Shown here in pieces: positions 36,337 to 45,700 of a stretch of 64,000 nt of DNA. The stretch is from Bradyrhizobium sp. LMTR 3. GTDB lineage: Bacteria > Pseudomonadota > Alphaproteobacteria > Rhizobiales > Xanthobacteraceae. The translations under genes were made by a program, and so were the position numbers. The notes beneath the pieces were generated by a model. It was given only the letters and a program-made list of their open reading frames with translations, was not told where the DNA came from and ran no database searches. Each line of letters opens with the position of its first letter. Position 1 is the first letter of the stretch. Location of the stretch: contig NZ_MAXC01000015.1 in assembly GCF_001693485.1 (NCBI RefSeq), forward strand, positions 27,436-91,435. Direction: 5' to 3'.

Positions 36337-36990
36337 TCAGCTCTTCAGCATTGCGTTGATGCGCTTTGCGAACTCCTCGAAGCTCTGCTCGCCCTTGATC
36401 ATCTCGCCGTTGATGAAGAAGCTAGGCGTCGACTGCACCTTCAGCACCTCGGCGGCATATTTCTGGTCGGCGGCGATCTTGTCGAGCAGCGCCTGATCCT
36501 TCAGGCAATCCTCGACCTGCGTTTGCGTAAGGCCGGCCTGCTTGCCGATCCGGGTCAGCGTCTCCGTGGTATTCTTCACCACCCAGTCGTTCTGCTGTTT
36601 GAACAGGAGATCGATGACGGCGAAATATTTCGGGGCGTCGTCCTTGGCGATGCAGCGGGCCAACATCGATCCGGCAGCCGCCTTGATGTCGAGCGGGAAT
36701 TCGCGGAACACGTAGCGGATCTTGCCGCTGTCGATGAATTCCGACTTGATCTTCGGGAACACTTTTTCGGCAAATGCCGCGCAGTGCGGACAGGTCATCG
36801 AGGCGTATTCGGTGATGGTCACGGTTGCGTTGGCGGGCCCGAGCGCCATATCGGGGAGCGACTGCGGCTTGGCGACGTCGGCGGGGCTCTGCGCCATCGC
36901 ATCGGTGATCAACCGCAGCGGCGAGAAGCCGGCGAGCAGGCCAAGCCCGGTCAGCGAGAGAGCGGCGGTGAAGGCGCGGCGCGTGATCAT
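36337..36990 (-). CDS. DsbA-family thiol oxidoreductase
   Basis: 217 aa periplasmic thioredoxin-fold protein. Twin-arginine-like N-terminus ITRRAFTAALSLTGLGLLAG, ending near AMA-QSP, active site MTCPHCAAF (CPHC) and the cis-Pro stretch STPSFFINGE. Fits the DsbA/Com1-like group of Gram-negative disulfide oxidoreductases. The longest frame begins with TTG; the ATG at 36990 is preferred. The 225 bp to smc contain no gene I can support. Confidence 0.88.
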   Translation of the reverse strand: MITRRAFTAALSLTGLGLLAGFSPLRLITDAMAQSPADVAKPQSLPDMALGPANATVTITEYASMTCPHCAAFAEKVFPKIKSEFIDSGKIRYVFREFPLDIKAAAGSMLARCIAKDDAPKYFAVIDLLFKQQNDWVVKNTTETLTRIGKQAGLTQTQVEDCLKDQALLDKIAADQKYAAEVLKVQSTPSFFINGEMIKGEQSFEEFAKRINAMLKS

Positions 36991-37110
36991 CAAAGTCTGC
37001 TCCCGAATGGCGCGTTCACGCCCGAAAGAACTGCGAAAAAGAAGCCTTCGCTAGCTTGAAACGCAAGTTGTGGCAATGGCGGGTCGTGGCAGTCGTGCCG
37101 CGCTGCGGGC

Positions 37111-37590
37111 TCAATTTCGCTTGATCGAGGCGCCGAGCCGGGCCAGCGCGGCGCGCAGTTCATCATCCTCCACGGCGGACAGGGTTTCGGCCACCTTCGC
37201 GACCGATTTCGGGTCGGGCGCGCGGGGCGGCGCGGGGCGATTTCGCCGTGACAGCGGCGCCTGCCGCAGCGCCAGCCGGCCGACCGCGCTCCAGCCGAAA
37301 AAGCGGTTGACCCGCTGCAGGATCACGTCGGAGGAATGCTGGATCTCCAGCGCCATCGGGCCCTCCACCCGCAGCACCAGGGTTGCCGGTTCCTGCGGCT
37401 GCCCCTCGACCGGCCGCGGCCATTGCATCTTGAGCGGCTCGGAATGGGCGGCGATCTCCGAGCCGGCGATTTCAGCCCAGCGCGTCACCAGTTCGCGTGC
37501 GGCAAATCCCTGCTTGGCATAGGCGTCGGAAAAGACGTCGCTGAGCAGGACGGAGAGGGGTTTCGCCGAGATCGGGCCGGGTTTTGCCAT
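37111..37590 (-). CDS. DUF721/DciA-type protein
   Basis: 159 aa. The DUF721 core (SVLLSDVFSDAYAKQGFAARELVTRWAEIAGSEIAAHSEPLKMQWPR and LVLRVEGPMALEIQHSSDVILQRVNRFFG) is present; DciA proteins are the widespread ancestral loaders of replicative helicase DnaB. A Pro-rich, basic C-terminal tail follows. The longer start at 37605 adds MIQYF; ATG 37590 fits relatives (MAKPGP) better. Divergent from mutY. Confidence 0.83.
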   Translation of the reverse strand: MAKPGPISAKPLSVLLSDVFSDAYAKQGFAARELVTRWAEIAGSEIAAHSEPLKMQWPRPVEGQPQEPATLVLRVEGPMALEIQHSSDVILQRVNRFFGWSAVGRLALRQAPLSRRNRPAPPRAPDPKSVAKVAETLSAVEDDELRAALARLGASIKRN

Positions 37591-37636
37591 GAAATACTGT
37601 ATCACTTTCGCGCAGCGCGGATGGAGCCATCTATGC

Positions 37637-37728
37637 TGTCATCGCCGGGATTGTCACGGCCATCCACGTCCTCGGGTGTCGCTTGAAGAAAAACGTGGAT
37701 GTCCGGGACAAGCACCGGGCGTGACATG
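37637..37728. repeat. Intergenic hairpin repeat, TGTCATCGCCGGG family
   Basis: TGTCATCGCCGGGATTGTCACGGCCATCCACGT pairs with ACGTGGATGTCCGGGACAAGCACCGGGCGTGACA. Unlike the other families here by sequence, but the same kind of element. It sits between the DciA gene and mutY, in the divergent promoter space. Confidence 0.8.
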
Positions 37729-37760
37729 GAGAGATTTGCGTTCCCCTATAGAATGTCTCG

Positions 37761-38858
37761 ATGACTTCTTCTGCAGCCGTCAAAGCCAAACGACAGTCTG
37801 AGTCTGCCGAAAGCAGCGCCTCTCCCGCGCTGCTGCTCGACTGGTACGACCGTCATCGCCGTCGCTTGCCGTGGCGGGCGGCAGCGGGCGAGCGGGCCGA
37901 TCCGTATCGGGTCTGGCTGTCGGAAATCATGCTGCAGCAGACTGGCGTCAAAACGGTCGGGCCGTATTTCGAGAAATTTCGGGCGCGCTGGCCCGATGTC
38001 GCTGCACTCGGCCGCGCCTCGCTGGACGACGTGCTGCGGATGTGGGCCGGGCTCGGTTACTATTCGCGCGCACGCAATCTGCATGCCTGCGCGGTCGCCG
38101 TGCTGCGCGACCATGGCGGGATATTTCCCGATAACGAGGAAGGCCTGCGCCGATTGCCGGGAATCGGGCCTTACACGGCGAAGGCCATCGCAGCGATCGC
38201 GTTCGATATCCGAACCATGCCGGTCGACGGCAATATCGAGCGCGTGGTGTCGCGGCTTTACGCGGTCGAGGAGCCATTGCCGCAGGCGAAGCCGCTGATC
38301 GGGGAATTGGCGGCGACGTTGCTCGGGCCGTCTCGCGCCGGCGATAGCGCGCAGGCGCTGATGGATTTGGGCTCAACGATCTGTACGCCGAAGAAGCCGG
38401 CTTGCGCGCTGTGCCCACTGAATGATGATTGCGCCGCTCGCCTGCGCGGCGACCAGGAGACGTTTCCGCGCAAGGCGCCGAAGAAAGCGGGAACGCTGCG
38501 CCGCGGAGCCGCCTTCATCGTCACCCGCGGCGACGAGCTCCTCGTTCGCACCCGGGCGGAGAAAGGCCTGCTCGGCGGTATGACGGAAGTACCCGGCTCG
38601 GCCTGGCTCGCCGGTCAGGACGACGAGATGGCGCTGGATCAAGCGCCCGCGATCAAAGGCATCTCGCGCTGGCATCGCAAGACCGGCATCGTCACCCACG
38701 TGTTCACGCATTTCCCGCTCGAACTCGTAGTCTATACCGCGACCGTGCCGCCGCGCACGCGCGCGCTGAAGGGCATGCGCTGGGTGCCGGTCGCAACCCT
38801 TGCCGACGAGGCGTTTCCCAACGTGATGCGCAAGGCGATCGCGCACGGTTTGGGCTGA
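37761..38858 (+). CDS. mutY: A/G-specific adenine glycosylase
   Basis: 365 aa. Removes A opposite 8-oxoG. Visible: catalytic Glu in SEIMLQQTGVKTV, helix-hairpin-helix LPGIGPYTAKAIAAIAFD with catalytic Asp, the 4Fe-4S Cx6CxxCx5C (CTPKKPACALCPLNDDC), and a NUDIX-like C-terminal domain. The last 20 bases including the stop are duplicated 883 bp downstream (39722-39741). Confidence 0.95.
   Translation: MTSSAAVKAKRQSESAESSASPALLLDWYDRHRRRLPWRAAAGERADPYRVWLSEIMLQQTGVKTVGPYFEKFRARWPDVAALGRASLDDVLRMWAGLGYYSRARNLHACAVAVLRDHGGIFPDNEEGLRRLPGIGPYTAKAIAAIAFDIRTMPVDGNIERVVSRLYAVEEPLPQAKPLIGELAATLLGPSRAGDSAQALMDLGSTICTPKKPACALCPLNDDCAARLRGDQETFPRKAPKKAGTLRRGAAFIVTRGDELLVRTRAEKGLLGGMTEVPGSAWLAGQDDEMALDQAPAIKGISRWHRKTGIVTHVFTHFPLELVVYTATVPPRTRALKGMRWVPVATLADEAFPNVMRKAIAHGLG
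38839..38858 (+). repeat. 20-bp direct repeat, left copy (end of mutY)
   Basis: TCGCGCACGGTTTGGGCTGA, the last codons and stop of mutY. An identical copy is at 39722-39741. Together they bound the segment holding the DUF1127 gene and the small-RNA candidate. Confidence 0.85.
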
Positions 38859-39056
38859 GCATGGGGCGTGCACCCTCAAGAGCCTTGGTAGACGAAAGGA
38901 TGGCAGGACGGCAAATGGTGTTGTTCGCGGTCGCAACTCGACAGCGGATCGGCGTTAGCGTAGTCCTCCATGTCTGGAAAGGGGCGGATCACGCTTCGCT
39001 GATCCGCCCGACGGCCTGCGATCAAACGTGCAGAACTGGCGGTGACTTGCCGTCCG

Positions 39057-39458
39057 TTAGATCACACCACGAGACTGCCATAGATACGCCGTGCCATCTC
39101 TGAGCCGTTCAATCGCTCGGCGAGCGACGATGTAGTCGAAGTCACCGGCTGTCAGGCCGATATCCTTCAGATCTCTGTCGTTCAGGTCGTGCAAATTGAC
39201 TAGCGACCTCTTGCGTTGGCGCCGCTTCCGAAACGCTCGCCAATACTCCTGGAGCAAACTCAAGATGCTCCGCGTCGATGCGACTGGTGGTCCAGCCGCT
39301 TCCTTTTCCGAGAAAGCTTCTCTCAGTGCCGCGATGGAGGCATTGGGGCATGCGTCGGCCAAAGCGTTGGCCGTGGTGTCTTTCACCAAAGTGACGGCGC
39401 GACAAAGTTCTGCGGCATCGCCGGTCTCGGATGTGAGGTTTGTCTGTTGAGCTGACAT
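39057..39458 (-). CDS. DUF1127 domain protein
   Basis: 133 aa. The C-terminal 45 residues (RRQRKRSLVNLHDLNDRDLKDIGLTAGDFDYIV) are DUF1127, small basic proteins that in some alphaproteobacteria affect RNA turnover and phosphate or carbon balance. The 85-residue N-terminal part is not recognised; most DUF1127 proteins are only 40-70 aa. The 39 bp ahead of its start hold a terminator that may attenuate it. Confidence 0.78.
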   Translation of the reverse strand: MSAQQTNLTSETGDAAELCRAVTLVKDTTANALADACPNASIAALREAFSEKEAAGPPVASTRSILSLLQEYWRAFRKRRQRKRSLVNLHDLNDRDLKDIGLTAGDFDYIVARRAIERLRDGTAYLWQSRGVI

Positions 39459-39496
39459 CGGATGCTCCTGCTGTGATGCCGGCAGGGAGCGTGGCC

Positions 39497-39530
39497 AAAC
39501 AAAAGGCCCCGTCCGATGCCGGCGGGGCCT
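39497..39530 (-). terminator. Rho-independent terminator ahead of the DUF1127 gene
   Basis: Read on the minus strand: AGGCCCCG (39530-39523), an 11-nt loop, CGGGGCCT (39511-39504) and then TTTTGTTT. Eight perfect G/C-rich pairs with a U tract. It stops transcripts coming from the promoter at 39639-39667. Confidence 0.8.
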
Positions 39531-39554
39531 GGTGAAAAGATCGCGTCGTCAATT

Positions 39555-39632
39555 CTAGCGCACGACTCCTTCCACGGCCCAGCGAGAGCGGGTCGAGTGC
39601 TTGCGGGTCACGATGCGTACGACGTTGATCAT
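39555..39632 (-). CDS. Possible leaderless 25-aa small protein
   Basis: ATG at 39632 coincides with the expected transcription start; the frame reads MINVVRIVTRKHSTRSRWAV then EGVVR and a TAG. It is strongly basic with no acidic residue except one Glu. No ribosome site precedes it, so translation is speculative. The terminator follows 24 bp after the stop. Confidence 0.25.
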   Translation of the reverse strand: MINVVRIVTRKHSTRSRWAVEGVVR

Positions 39633-39638
39633 GAAGCG

Positions 39639-39667
39639 TAGTTACCACGCAAATCGCGCAAAATCAA
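39639..39667 (-). promoter_or_regulatory. Promoter of the small-RNA candidate
   Basis: On the minus strand TTGATT (39667-39662), 17-bp spacer, TAACTA (39644-39639). The likely start is 6-7 bp further, at the A of the ATG of the small frame. Confidence 0.45.
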
Positions 39668-39721
39668 GAGCTGTGCCGGCGCGGCACGCATCCTGGAGGC
39701 GAGCTCATTCTGATCTGACGG

Positions 39722-39741
39722 TCGCGCACGGTTTGGGCTGA
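39722..39741 (+). repeat. 20-bp direct repeat, right copy
   Basis: TCGCGCACGGTTTGGGCTGA, identical to the 3' end of mutY (38839-38858) and in the same orientation. Outside the 20 bp the flanks differ apart from scattered matches. Confidence 0.85.
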
Positions 39742-39904
39742 ACCAGGACGCACATTCATGAGACGAACGTTTCGTGCGCGCTCCGCGCGTCCGCGGCTGT
39801 CGAGCTAAACTTTTGTGATCTGGTTCATAAAGCCTCGCTGGTCGCCTCGTTAAGTGCATTTGCTCAAGTGCTGGCTCCGCGGGACACGGCAACGGAGGCT
39901 TTAT

Positions 39905-41284
39905 ATGCTTCATATGCTTCGCAAACTGTTATTTTGCTTCGCAATCCTCGTCATCGCCGGCCCCGCGGCCGCAAACGACACGAACCGTGCCATTGCCGAC
40001 CACACCGCGGCGATCCAGCGAGATCCCAAGAATGCGAACGCGTACTACAACCGGGGGAACGCCTACAGCGACAAAGGCGACACGGACCGCGCGATTGCCG
40101 ACTACACCGCTGCGATACGGTTGGATCCCACGTTTGCGAACGCGTACTACAACCGGGGCAACGCCTACAGCAACAAAGGCGACACGAACCGTGCCATTGC
40201 CGACTATACCGAGACGATACGCCTGGAGCCCAAATATGTGAACGCGTACTACAACCGGGGCAACGCCTACAGCAACAAAGGCGATACGGCCCGTGCCATT
40301 GCCGACTACACCGAGGTGATACGGCTGGATCCCACCTACGCCAACGCGTACATCAATCGTGGACTGGCCTATGAGAAGCTCGCGGATTTCGCCAAAGCGC
40401 GGTCTGACTTCAAGGCTACGCTCGGATTGACCCAAAAGGCTTCAAAATGGGCGCAGGACAAGGCACGAGAGCGGCTCGCCGTCTTGTCTTCAACGCAACC
40501 TGCAACGCCGTCGCTCGATAAAGCCAACGTCGCTACGGCTATTGTTACGTCCACTGCACCGATCTCGAACAATGATCGTCGCATCGCCCTTGTCATTGGC
40601 AATTCTGCTTATGAAAACGTGGCCGCATTACCCAACCCTGTGCGCGACGCAAAACTCGTCGCCGACGTCTTGAAACGCGCCGGGTTTGAAACGGTTATTT
40701 CGCTGACCGATCTCCGAAAGGACGCCCTGGTCAGCGCCCTGCGCGATTTCGCAGCCCGTGCGGAAACGGCGGACTGGGCAGTGGTATATTATGCCGGACA
40801 TGGGATGGAAGTTGGCGGAATCAATTATCTCGTTCCGACCGACGCCAAAATTGCCGCCGATCGCGATATTGGATTTGAAGCCGTACCGCTTGAACAGGTT
40901 CTGAATGCAGCGGAGCGCGCCAAGAAACTGCGCCTCGTCATTCTCGATGCCTGCCGCGACAACCCGTTCGCCAACCAGATGAAGCGTACGCTAACCGTTG
41001 CGTCCCGTTCAGTATCGCGAGGTCTTGCCGCTGTCGAGCCGGAGGCGGGAACGCTGGTGGTTTATGCCGCCAAGGATGGCGAGACCGCGCTTGACGGTGA
41101 CGGGACCAACAGTCCGTTCGCGTCTGCCTTCGTCAAAAATCTTCCAACGCCCGGCCTCGAAGTTCGCAGGCTCTTCGATTTCGTTCGCGACGACGTCATG
41201 GAAGCGACCGGTCGCAAGCAAAAACCTTTCAGCTACGGCTCGATTTCCGGAAGGCAGGACTTTTATTTCGTGGCTGGCAAATAA
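39905..41284 (+). CDS. TPR plus caspase-like (peptidase C14) protein, exported
   Basis: 459 aa. Signal peptide (RKLLFCFAILVIAGPAAA-ND), four 34-residue TPRs (about residues 30-160), a Pro/Thr linker, then a caspase-fold domain (RRIALVIGNSAYENVAALPNPVRDA) with the catalytic dyad His in YYAGHGM (about 299) and Cys in LDACRDNP (about 350). Prokaryotic caspase homologues of this type are thought to be cysteine proteases that respond to signals via their repeats. Start ATG 39905 follows ACGGAGG; an upstream ATG at 39854 would bury the signal. Confidence 0.88.
   Translation: MLHMLRKLLFCFAILVIAGPAAANDTNRAIADHTAAIQRDPKNANAYYNRGNAYSDKGDTDRAIADYTAAIRLDPTFANAYYNRGNAYSNKGDTNRAIADYTETIRLEPKYVNAYYNRGNAYSNKGDTARAIADYTEVIRLDPTYANAYINRGLAYEKLADFAKARSDFKATLGLTQKASKWAQDKARERLAVLSSTQPATPSLDKANVATAIVTSTAPISNNDRRIALVIGNSAYENVAALPNPVRDAKLVADVLKRAGFETVISLTDLRKDALVSALRDFAARAETADWAVVYYAGHGMEVGGINYLVPTDAKIAADRDIGFEAVPLEQVLNAAERAKKLRLVILDACRDNPFANQMKRTLTVASRSVSRGLAAVEPEAGTLVVYAAKDGETALDGDGTNSPFASAFVKNLPTPGLEVRRLFDFVRDDVMEATGRKQKPFSYGSISGRQDFYFVAGK
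40034..40372 (+). repeat. 102-nt tandem repeat encoding TPRs
   Basis: Units begin at 40034, 40136, 40238 and 40340, exactly 102 nt (34 codons) apart. Stretches such as AACGCGTACTACAACCGGGG are identical in the first three units, so the DNA, not just the protein fold, has been kept alike by recent duplication or gene conversion. Confidence 0.9.
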
Positions 41285-41488
41285 CTTCCATACGAATTGC
41301 TACGCGGATCTGATCGCTTCCACTCGAATTGGCAGGTATCGGTTTGATAGGAAGTCGTCGGAGGCAAAGCCTCGATGTCGGCTTAAACGATCAAATCTGG
41401 AAGCGTGCGGCGGGCAGTGACGCGCGCGGCTTGCTGACACCACGCTGGCAGCAGCGCTGCGTTAGGAAGGAGCCTCACGGAGGTTCCC

Positions 41489-41920
41489 ATGATCGCGACC
41501 GCTCTCGATAATCTCACTGCGCCGCCGTCCTCAAAGCTGCTCGGTTGGCGCCTGCTCGACGCGCGGCCGAAGGACGGCTGGATCCGCATCGGCTTCGACG
41601 GCAAGCGGGATTTCTGTAACCCGGCCGGCTTCGTGCAGGGCGGCATTCTCTCGGCGATGCTCGACGACACGATGGGGCCTGCGGTGTTCGTCATGACCGA
41701 GGGAAGGCTCTACACGGCAACCATCACCATGACGGTGAATTTTCTCAGCCCCGCCAGGCCGGGGCCGATCACGGGCGAAGCCAATGTCACCCAACTCGGC
41801 AAGACCGTCGCCTTTGTCGAGGGACGGCTGACGGCCGAGGACGGCACGCTGCTGGCGACGGCTACGACCAGCGCGCGGCTGGTCGAGACGGCGAAGGCCG
41901 TTCGGTACGACGAGAGGTGA
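41489..41920 (+). CDS. PaaI-type hotdog thioesterase
   Basis: 143 aa. Hotdog fold with NPAGFVQGGILSAMLDDTMGPAVF, the active loop of PaaI thioesterases, where the usual HGG is QGG here, and TVNFLSPARPGPITGEANVTQLGKTVAFVEGRL. Hydrolyses acyl-CoA thioesters; the His-to-Gln change may alter which one. Preceded by GGAAGGAGCC (strong ribosome site). Confidence 0.85.
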   Translation: MIATALDNLTAPPSSKLLGWRLLDARPKDGWIRIGFDGKRDFCNPAGFVQGGILSAMLDDTMGPAVFVMTEGRLYTATITMTVNFLSPARPGPITGEANVTQLGKTVAFVEGRLTAEDGTLLATATTSARLVETAKAVRYDER

Positions 41921-42176
41921 AGAGGTTCGTCGCTGTCGCTCGGTCGCAAGCCTCACGGCTCGTTGCCGCGCGAGCGCGCCGCTGGCAGCGTCACATGACT
42001 GATACTGCGCGCATTGTTCCGCTGTGCTCGCCGCCGCGAGGCTGGCTTCGTCGGGCTCCTGATTCCGTCAAGCTTCTTATCCTATTGCTGACGCGAGCCA
42101 ATTCTGCGGTTCCGACGAAGTCGTTTTTCCACGACTGATGAAGTAGCCCTGAAACAGCCGCCGGATATCATAACGA
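41921..42176. other. Non-coding stretch, no feature found
   Basis: Between the thioesterase stop and the decayed-gene candidate no coding region, terminator, repeat or operator stands out. Frames here have neither ribosome sites nor protein-like composition. Confidence 0.5.
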
Positions 42177-42620
42177 ATGGCCAGACAACGAGGTCTCGAT
42201 CGTATCCTTTCCCCTACCGCGACTATAACCGGGCAGGCATCGGTTGATGCGCAAGCAGCATCTCGTAAAGACGGTCTGGGCGCGTGGAATTTGCGGCGCG
42301 AATGCCGGGTCATCCAGAGCATCGCGCGCGATCGATGCATCGCTGGACGCTGAGGATTGGGACGCGCGGAGTCCTACAGCGCGGCGCTCGAAGATTATAC
42401 GCGGCAGAGCCGTTACTCTAGCTAGGCCAACTACTTCGTCCGATATGGACGCGCTGTTGTTGCACATGGTCGGCGCTGCCCCGAACAGGATGCGACAGGC
42501 AAGCTTGGCGACCTGCTGGCAGAGGCCGAGCGCCTTGGCATCGGTCTGGCGGTTGGACCCTTGCGCAACCGCCCAGTCACGAGCAAGAAGCGTGATGTGA
42601 ATGTAAACGGGGATTCTTGA
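42177..42620 (+). pseudogene. Possible decayed gene with two in-frame stops
   Basis: One frame from ATG 42177 reads as plausible protein: MARQRGLDRILSPTATITG..., stop at about 42351, then GLGRAESYSAALEDYTRQSR..., stop at about 42423, then ANYFVRYGRAVVAHGRRC, ending EAERLGIGLAVGPLRNRP... with TGA at 42618. Codon use after the stops stays GC-rich at third positions. I do not recognise the product. It may also be chance in GC-rich DNA. Confidence 0.28.
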
Positions 42621-42717
42621 GCGGAGGACACTCGGGGTCAAAATTGAGTCCGGCGATACCGCAGGCCGAACTCGATTCTTGGCCAACACGACCTTCGCGT
42701 GATTTTTCCAGGTGCTG

Positions 42718-45700
42718 TCAAATGCCATCGAGTACCGCTCTGGCCTCGCGAGAATCGACGGTTTCGAAGCCCTCGGTGAACGAGCCGTAGATCTTGGCGA
42801 GTTCATCGTAGGCTACCGCTCGTCGGTCGCCCTCCGCCAGAAGTCGCGCCCGCTTTGTACTGCCTCGCAGGAGAAGCGCGCGGGCATTTTGGACTTGCGC
42901 GATCTCCATGGCGCGCCGGATGCAGTGTTCCGCCCGCGCTCGTTCCTGGGTTGCCAAAGCGAGATCGCCCTCGAGCAGGTGCAGACTGGCGTCGGCCCAA
43001 TGCTCCTCATTGCGCTCGGCGGCGGCGCGGGCCTCAGCGAGAGTGACGACCGCGTCCTCTAGCCGGTGCGCTTGGCGGCAAAGATCAGCAAGGATTCCCA
43101 AATAATACGGTAAACGCAGCTCAGCCCCGGTGGCCCGCAGGTCCCGCACACCGACGCGAACGCGTGCAATACCATCCTCGACGTCGCCGTCCTCGGCGAC
43201 AGCCCAGCCATTCATGATCGTGGCCCAGGCGTGATAATAGCTGAACCCGTGTTCGGCACAGATTGAGCGAACTGCGTCAGCACGAGCGCGGACTTCCGCG
43301 GGCTCGCGACGGAACTGGTGCAGCATCGCCGCATAAGCGAGCGCCACTGCCATGCTAAACGGGTGGACGAGACGATGGGCCAGATCGATCGCATCCTCCG
43401 CTGCCCGAAGCGCGGCGTCCGCGAACCCAAGATGCCAGTCGACATGAGCCCGATAGGCGCGGCCGAACACGTGAATGTTGACCCCGCGCGACAAGGCGTT
43501 GGCGGGATCGCCGGCCTGCACGATCTTTGCACTGCTGATCTCCAAGTGCTCGCGCGCCGATTGGTGCTCGCCCTGATGGAATAGATTGAACGCGAGGGCA
43601 TTGTGCGCGTCGGCCTGCATCACGAGATCGTCGCTTTGCTCGGCCAGATCGACAAGCTCGGAACCCAGCTCGCTTACGCGGAGGATGCGACCGCGTACGT
43701 GATTCACGTAGCATAGGCCGCGTAACGCCCTCACGAGGTGACGACGATGTCCGAACCGTCGCGCCAGATGCTCCGCTCTGACGTGCGCCGCCTCGACCTC
43801 GGGAGCGGCAAAGCCTTTCGTCGCAGTCAGCGGAGGACCCAGTGCAATCTGCACCTCAAGCTCGCGGCCCAACTGCTCGTCAGTTGGCGGGCGGTTCCCG
43901 AGCATCTCGAGGGCCGTGGTCAGATGACTTATCGCTTCCCTGTTCGCCGATCGGCCACCCGCGAGCTGTCCGGCCTGTAACCAGAAGTCGATCGCCCGAT
44001 CGGCGAGCCCGGCTGCGGTCAGATGGTGCGCAAGGAGCTCGGGCTGACGCGCGACAAGATCGGCGAACCGCGCCTCGAGGACAGCGGCAATCCGGCCGTG
44101 CAACTCGCTCCGTCGACTCTTGAGTAGCGAGGCGTAGGCGACATCCTGGACCAGAGCATGCTTGAACGTGTAGACCGCCTCGGGCGGCGTGCCGCGCTGA
44201 AAGACGAGCTCTGACTTCACGAGTCGGGCGAGCGCCTGGTCGAGATCGGCCGGTTCTCGTGCGGCGATTGCATCGAGGAGTTCGTAGGTGAACTCACGGC
44301 CGATGGCGGCGCCGATCTGGACCAGATCCTTGGCCGAAGCCAGGTGATCGAGCCGGGCCATGAGAGAGTCCTGCAGACTTGCCGGAATGGCAAGCGCGCC
44401 ACGCGGCGCGACCAGCGCGAGGCCCTCGGGCGTGTTGCGCAGCATGCCTGACTCCAGCACGGTCTTGGTGAGTTCTTCGATGAAGAGCGGAACGCCCTCA
44501 GTCTTCGCGACAATCGCGTCCATCAGTGCTGGAGGAAGGCGGCGCCCACCTGACGTTTGCTCGACAAGAGCCGCCGCTGCCCGGCGCGGAAGGCGGTTGA
44601 GCGTCAAGGTCGTTACGTGCGGGAAGGATGGCCAGGGCGGCGTCATCTCCAACCGGAACGTGATGACTACCAGCACCGGCAGGCGTTGGACCCGTTCCAA
44701 GATGAGCCCCAGGAGCTCGAGTGATGTCGGATCGAACCAGTGCGCGTCCTCAAGCACGGACAGCACCGGCCGTCGCTGCGCCAGGCCTTCGAGCTGCGCG
44801 AGAAGTACTTCCAGAGTCTTGCGCTTTTGGGTCTGCGGTAAGAGGTCCAGCGGCGGGTACCGACCCTCGGTCGGTATGCCGAGGAGAGCCGCGATGAGCG
44901 GCACGGCTTCGGTGAGATCGTCGGTCCCTTGTGCAAGCAAAGATACGAGCTTGGAAAGCCGCATTGGTGGCGTGTCGTCACGCTCGAATGCCGCCGCTCG
45001 CTCAAGCTGATCGATGAATGGCCAGAGCACGGTATTGGTGTGGTAGGGCGAGGCACGATGAGAGATTCGAGTGTGCGGCTCGTCGGCGATCCGCTCTCGG
45101 AGCGCCTCGATGAGTCGCGACTTGCCGATTCCGGCCTCCCCGGCGAGAAGCATCGCCTGACCCTCGCCGTTCCTGGCGAGGTGCCAGCGCTCGAGGAGAA
45201 GTCCCAGCTCCTGCTCCCGCCCAAGGAGCGGGCTCAGTCCCGCTGTGTGAAGTGCCTCGAAGCGGCTCTCCGCTGCGCGTTTGCGGACGATCCGCCAAGC
45301 TTTGATCGGTTCTGCGAAGCCCCGCAGTTCGCATGGTCCAAGGTCTTCGAGTTCGAATAGCCCGCCGATCAGGCGCCGTGTTTGCTCAGCGATGACGACT
45401 TCACCGCTCCCGGCTACGGCCTGCAGGCGGGCGGCGAGGTTCGGGGTGTCGCCGACGACGGCTTCCTCTTGTGCCGCGCCAGTGCCGAGGAGATCGCCTA
45501 CGACGACGAGCCCTGTCGCGATCCCAACCCGCGCAGCAAGCGGGCGGCCGTCTGGCGACCGCAGACGGTCCACGGCCTCGACAGTCGCGAGGCTGGCCGC
45601 CACCGCCCTCTCAGCCTCATCCTCGTGCGCGCGCGGCCAGCCGAAGTAAGCCAGCACGCCGTCACCCATGAACTTGGCAAGGTGTCCGTCGAAGCGTGCG

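Larger units (their letters stand above)
39497..39632 (-). ncRNA. Small RNA candidate, about 136 nt
   Basis: Bounded by a promoter-like TTGATT-17-TAACTA (39667-39639) and the terminator at 39497-39530. No known RNA family was recognised. It could act alone or be the leader of the DUF1127 mRNA if the terminator is read through. Confidence 0.42.

Noticed and set aside
42168..42806. A 212-codon minus-strand frame in the gap after the thioesterase gene
   Set aside because: Composition is Arg/Ser-rich as in shadow frames, and it overlaps the 3' end of the cyclase gene.
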